Below, one piece after another: positions 62,475-64,000 of a stretch of DNA of 64,000 nt. Both the position numbers and the translations under genes were made by a program. The stretch lies in the NCBI RefSeq assembly GCF_029227915.1, contig NC_079875.1, positions 20,951,001-21,015,000 on the forward strand. Reading direction: 5' to 3'. The first letter of the stretch is position 1. Every line of letters starts with the position of its first letter. The notes below the pieces were generated by a model, which was given only the letters and a program-made list of their open reading frames with translations, had not been told where the DNA came from and ran no database searches. The DNA is from Hydractinia symbiolongicarpus. Its lineage: Eukaryota; Cnidaria; Hydrozoa; Anthoathecata; Hydractiniidae.

Positions 62475-64000
62475 TTAGACTGCAAAAAGCCATATTACAG
62501 CCTTTATAGGACTGTGCACGTAGTTAAGAGTGTTGTAAGGCAACGGCGCTAATGAAAACGACTTGGGACGTTGTAGCGCATTGAGACTGGAACGACTAGT
62601 CCAATGGTAACTTGTCCAGGCAGATGGAACCACGTGATTTACGCGTGAGCCCTTTATTAGACTGCAAAAAGCCATATTACAGCCTTTATAGGACTGTGCA
62701 CGTAGTTAAGAGTGTTCTAAGGCAACGACGCTAATGAGAACGACTTGGGACGTTGTAGCGCATTGAGACTGGAACGACTAGTCCAATGGTAATCGGCGCA
62801 GGCAGCTGAAACCCCGTGATTTACGTGTGAGGCCTTTGTTAGACTGCAAAAGGCCATATTACAGCCTTTATAGGACTGTGCACGTACTTAAGAGTGTTCA
62901 AAGGCAACGGCGCTAATGAAGACGACTTGGGACGTTGTCGCGCATTGCGTCTGGAACGACTAGTCCAATGGTAACCTGCGCAGGCAAATGGAACCATGTG
63001 ATTTACGAGCGAAGGCCTTTATTAGGCTGCAAAAGGGCATATCACACCCTTTCTTGGACTGTGCACGTAGTTAAGAGTGTTCTAAGGCAACGGCACTAAT
63101 GAAGACGACTTGGGACGATGTCGTGCATTTAGACTGGAACGACTAGTCCAATGGTAGCCTGCGCAGGCAGGTGAAACCACGTGATTTACGTGTGAGGCTT
63201 TTATTAGACTGCAAAAGGCCATATTACAGCCTTTAAACGACTATGCACGTAGTTAAGAGTGTTCTAAGGCGACTGTGCGAATGAAAGCGACCTTGGACGT
63301 TGTAACGCATTGAGACTGGAACGACTTGTCCAATGGTAACCTGCGCAGGCAGATAGAACCACGTGATTTACGTGCAAAGCCTTTATTAGACTGCAAAAGG
63401 CCATATTACAGCCTTTATAGCACTGTGCACGCACTTAAGAGTGTTCTAAGGCAACGGCGCTAATGAAGACGACTTGGGACGTTGTCGTGCATTGAGACTG
63501 GAACGACTAGTCCAATGGTAACCTGCGCAGGCAGGTGAAAAACCACGTGATTTACGTGTGAGGCTTTTATTAGACTGCAAAAGGCCATATTACAGTGTTT
63601 AAACGACTGTGCACATAGTTAAGAGTGTTGTAAGGCAACGGCGCTAATGAAAACGACTTGGGACGTTGTAGCGCATTGAGACTGGAACGACTTGTCCAAT
63701 GGTAACCTGTGCAGGCAGATAGAACCACGTGATTTACGTGCGAGGCCTTTATTAGACTGCAAAAAACCATATTACAACCTTTTATAGCACTGTGCACGCA
63801 TTTAAGAGTGTTCTAAGGCAACGGCGCTAAGGAAAACCACTTGGAACGTTGCAGTGCATTGACTATAGCAGGAATATTCCAATGGCAACCGGCGCAGGCA
63901 TCTGAAACCACTTGAGTTACGTCTGCGGCCTTTATTTGACTGCAAAAGGCCATATTACAGCCTTTATAGGACTGTGCATGCAGTTAATGGTGTTCTAAGG
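62475..64000 (-). repeat. Satellite array, diverged A-like monomers at window end
   Basis: Domain-A variants return here (TTTACGCGTGAGCCC, GAAGACGACTTGG, GTTGTCGCGCATTG), mixed with type-4 and B monomers. Many changes are seen nowhere else in the window: GCATTGCGTCTGG, TTTACGAGCGAAGGCC, CACACCCTTTCTTGG, GACTGTGCGAATG, GTGAAAAACCACG and GCAAAAAACCATATTACAACC. The high load of private changes is what one expects where exchange is rare, near an array or domain edge. The repeats continue to the last base. Confidence 0.88.

Noticed and set aside
1-64000. CRISPR-like regular repeat array
   Set aside because: The repeating unit is 182 bp with no unique spacers; every base belongs to the monomer.
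1-64000. Transposon insertion or gene island inside the array
   Set aside because: I followed the monomer phase across the window. All breaks in register are satellite-to-satellite joins, and no foreign sequence longer than a few bases was seen.
1-64000. Match to known plant or primate centromere repeats of 170-180 bp
   Set aside because: From memory the sequence does not resemble Arabidopsis CEN180, the maize knob repeat or primate alpha satellite. Length alone is not evidence, so I leave the family unnamed.

Overview
The window is one uninterrupted block of eukaryotic satellite DNA. It consists of roughly 350 head-to-tail copies of a monomer of about 182 bp. I found no protein-coding gene, RNA gene, transposon or non-satellite spacer anywhere in it. 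The consensus I counted by eye (for example 3192-3373) is 47% GC and has about 10 CpG per monomer, close to the number expected from its C and G content. CpG is therefore not depleted. That fits recent homogenisation, or a genome with little CpG methylation such as many invertebrates, but it does not identify the organism. I do not recognise the satellite family. Monomer size, array purity and higher-order structure are typical of centromeric or heterochromatic satellites.

Layout. (1) 1-9375: monomers in plus orientation, holding two partial higher-order repeat (HOR) copies. (2) 9374/9376: a single abrupt switch in orientation; everything downstream is in minus orientation. (3) 9376-about 33,220: domain A, the same HOR family as the left arm. 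Its landmarks are a pair of 65-bp truncated monomers exactly 793 bp apart (611 bp apart in one left-arm copy) and one divergent 'type-4' monomer per unit. Successive type-4 monomers lie 7046, 3093 and 5042 bp apart, i.e. 38 monomers + 2 fragments, 17 monomers, and 27 monomers + 2 fragments. (4) About 33,220-62,470: domain B, a related but differently organised HOR family. Here the type-4 monomer occurs about once per kb instead of once per several kb, and no 65-bp fragments are seen. (5) About 62,475-64,000: monomers with many private changes mixed with A-like types, as expected toward an array or domain edge.

The sequence records a history of in-register and out-of-register exchange. Tandem segmental duplications of 1093, 1275, 1093, 1022, 1456, 1094 and 795 bp are visible, together with dispersed direct copies of 1-2 kb. 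A stretch of about 5.1 kb in the left arm (about 1880-7020) is collinear, with no net indel, with the reverse complement of 22,622-27,762.

All open reading frames of about 66-85 codons are by-products of the repeat: 182 is not a multiple of 3, and the frames exist only where one base (TTAC versus TTAG) removes a stop. I found no novel coding system. The unusual content is the satellite architecture, chiefly the inversion junction, the nested duplications, and a palindrome that two monomer types keep with different bases.
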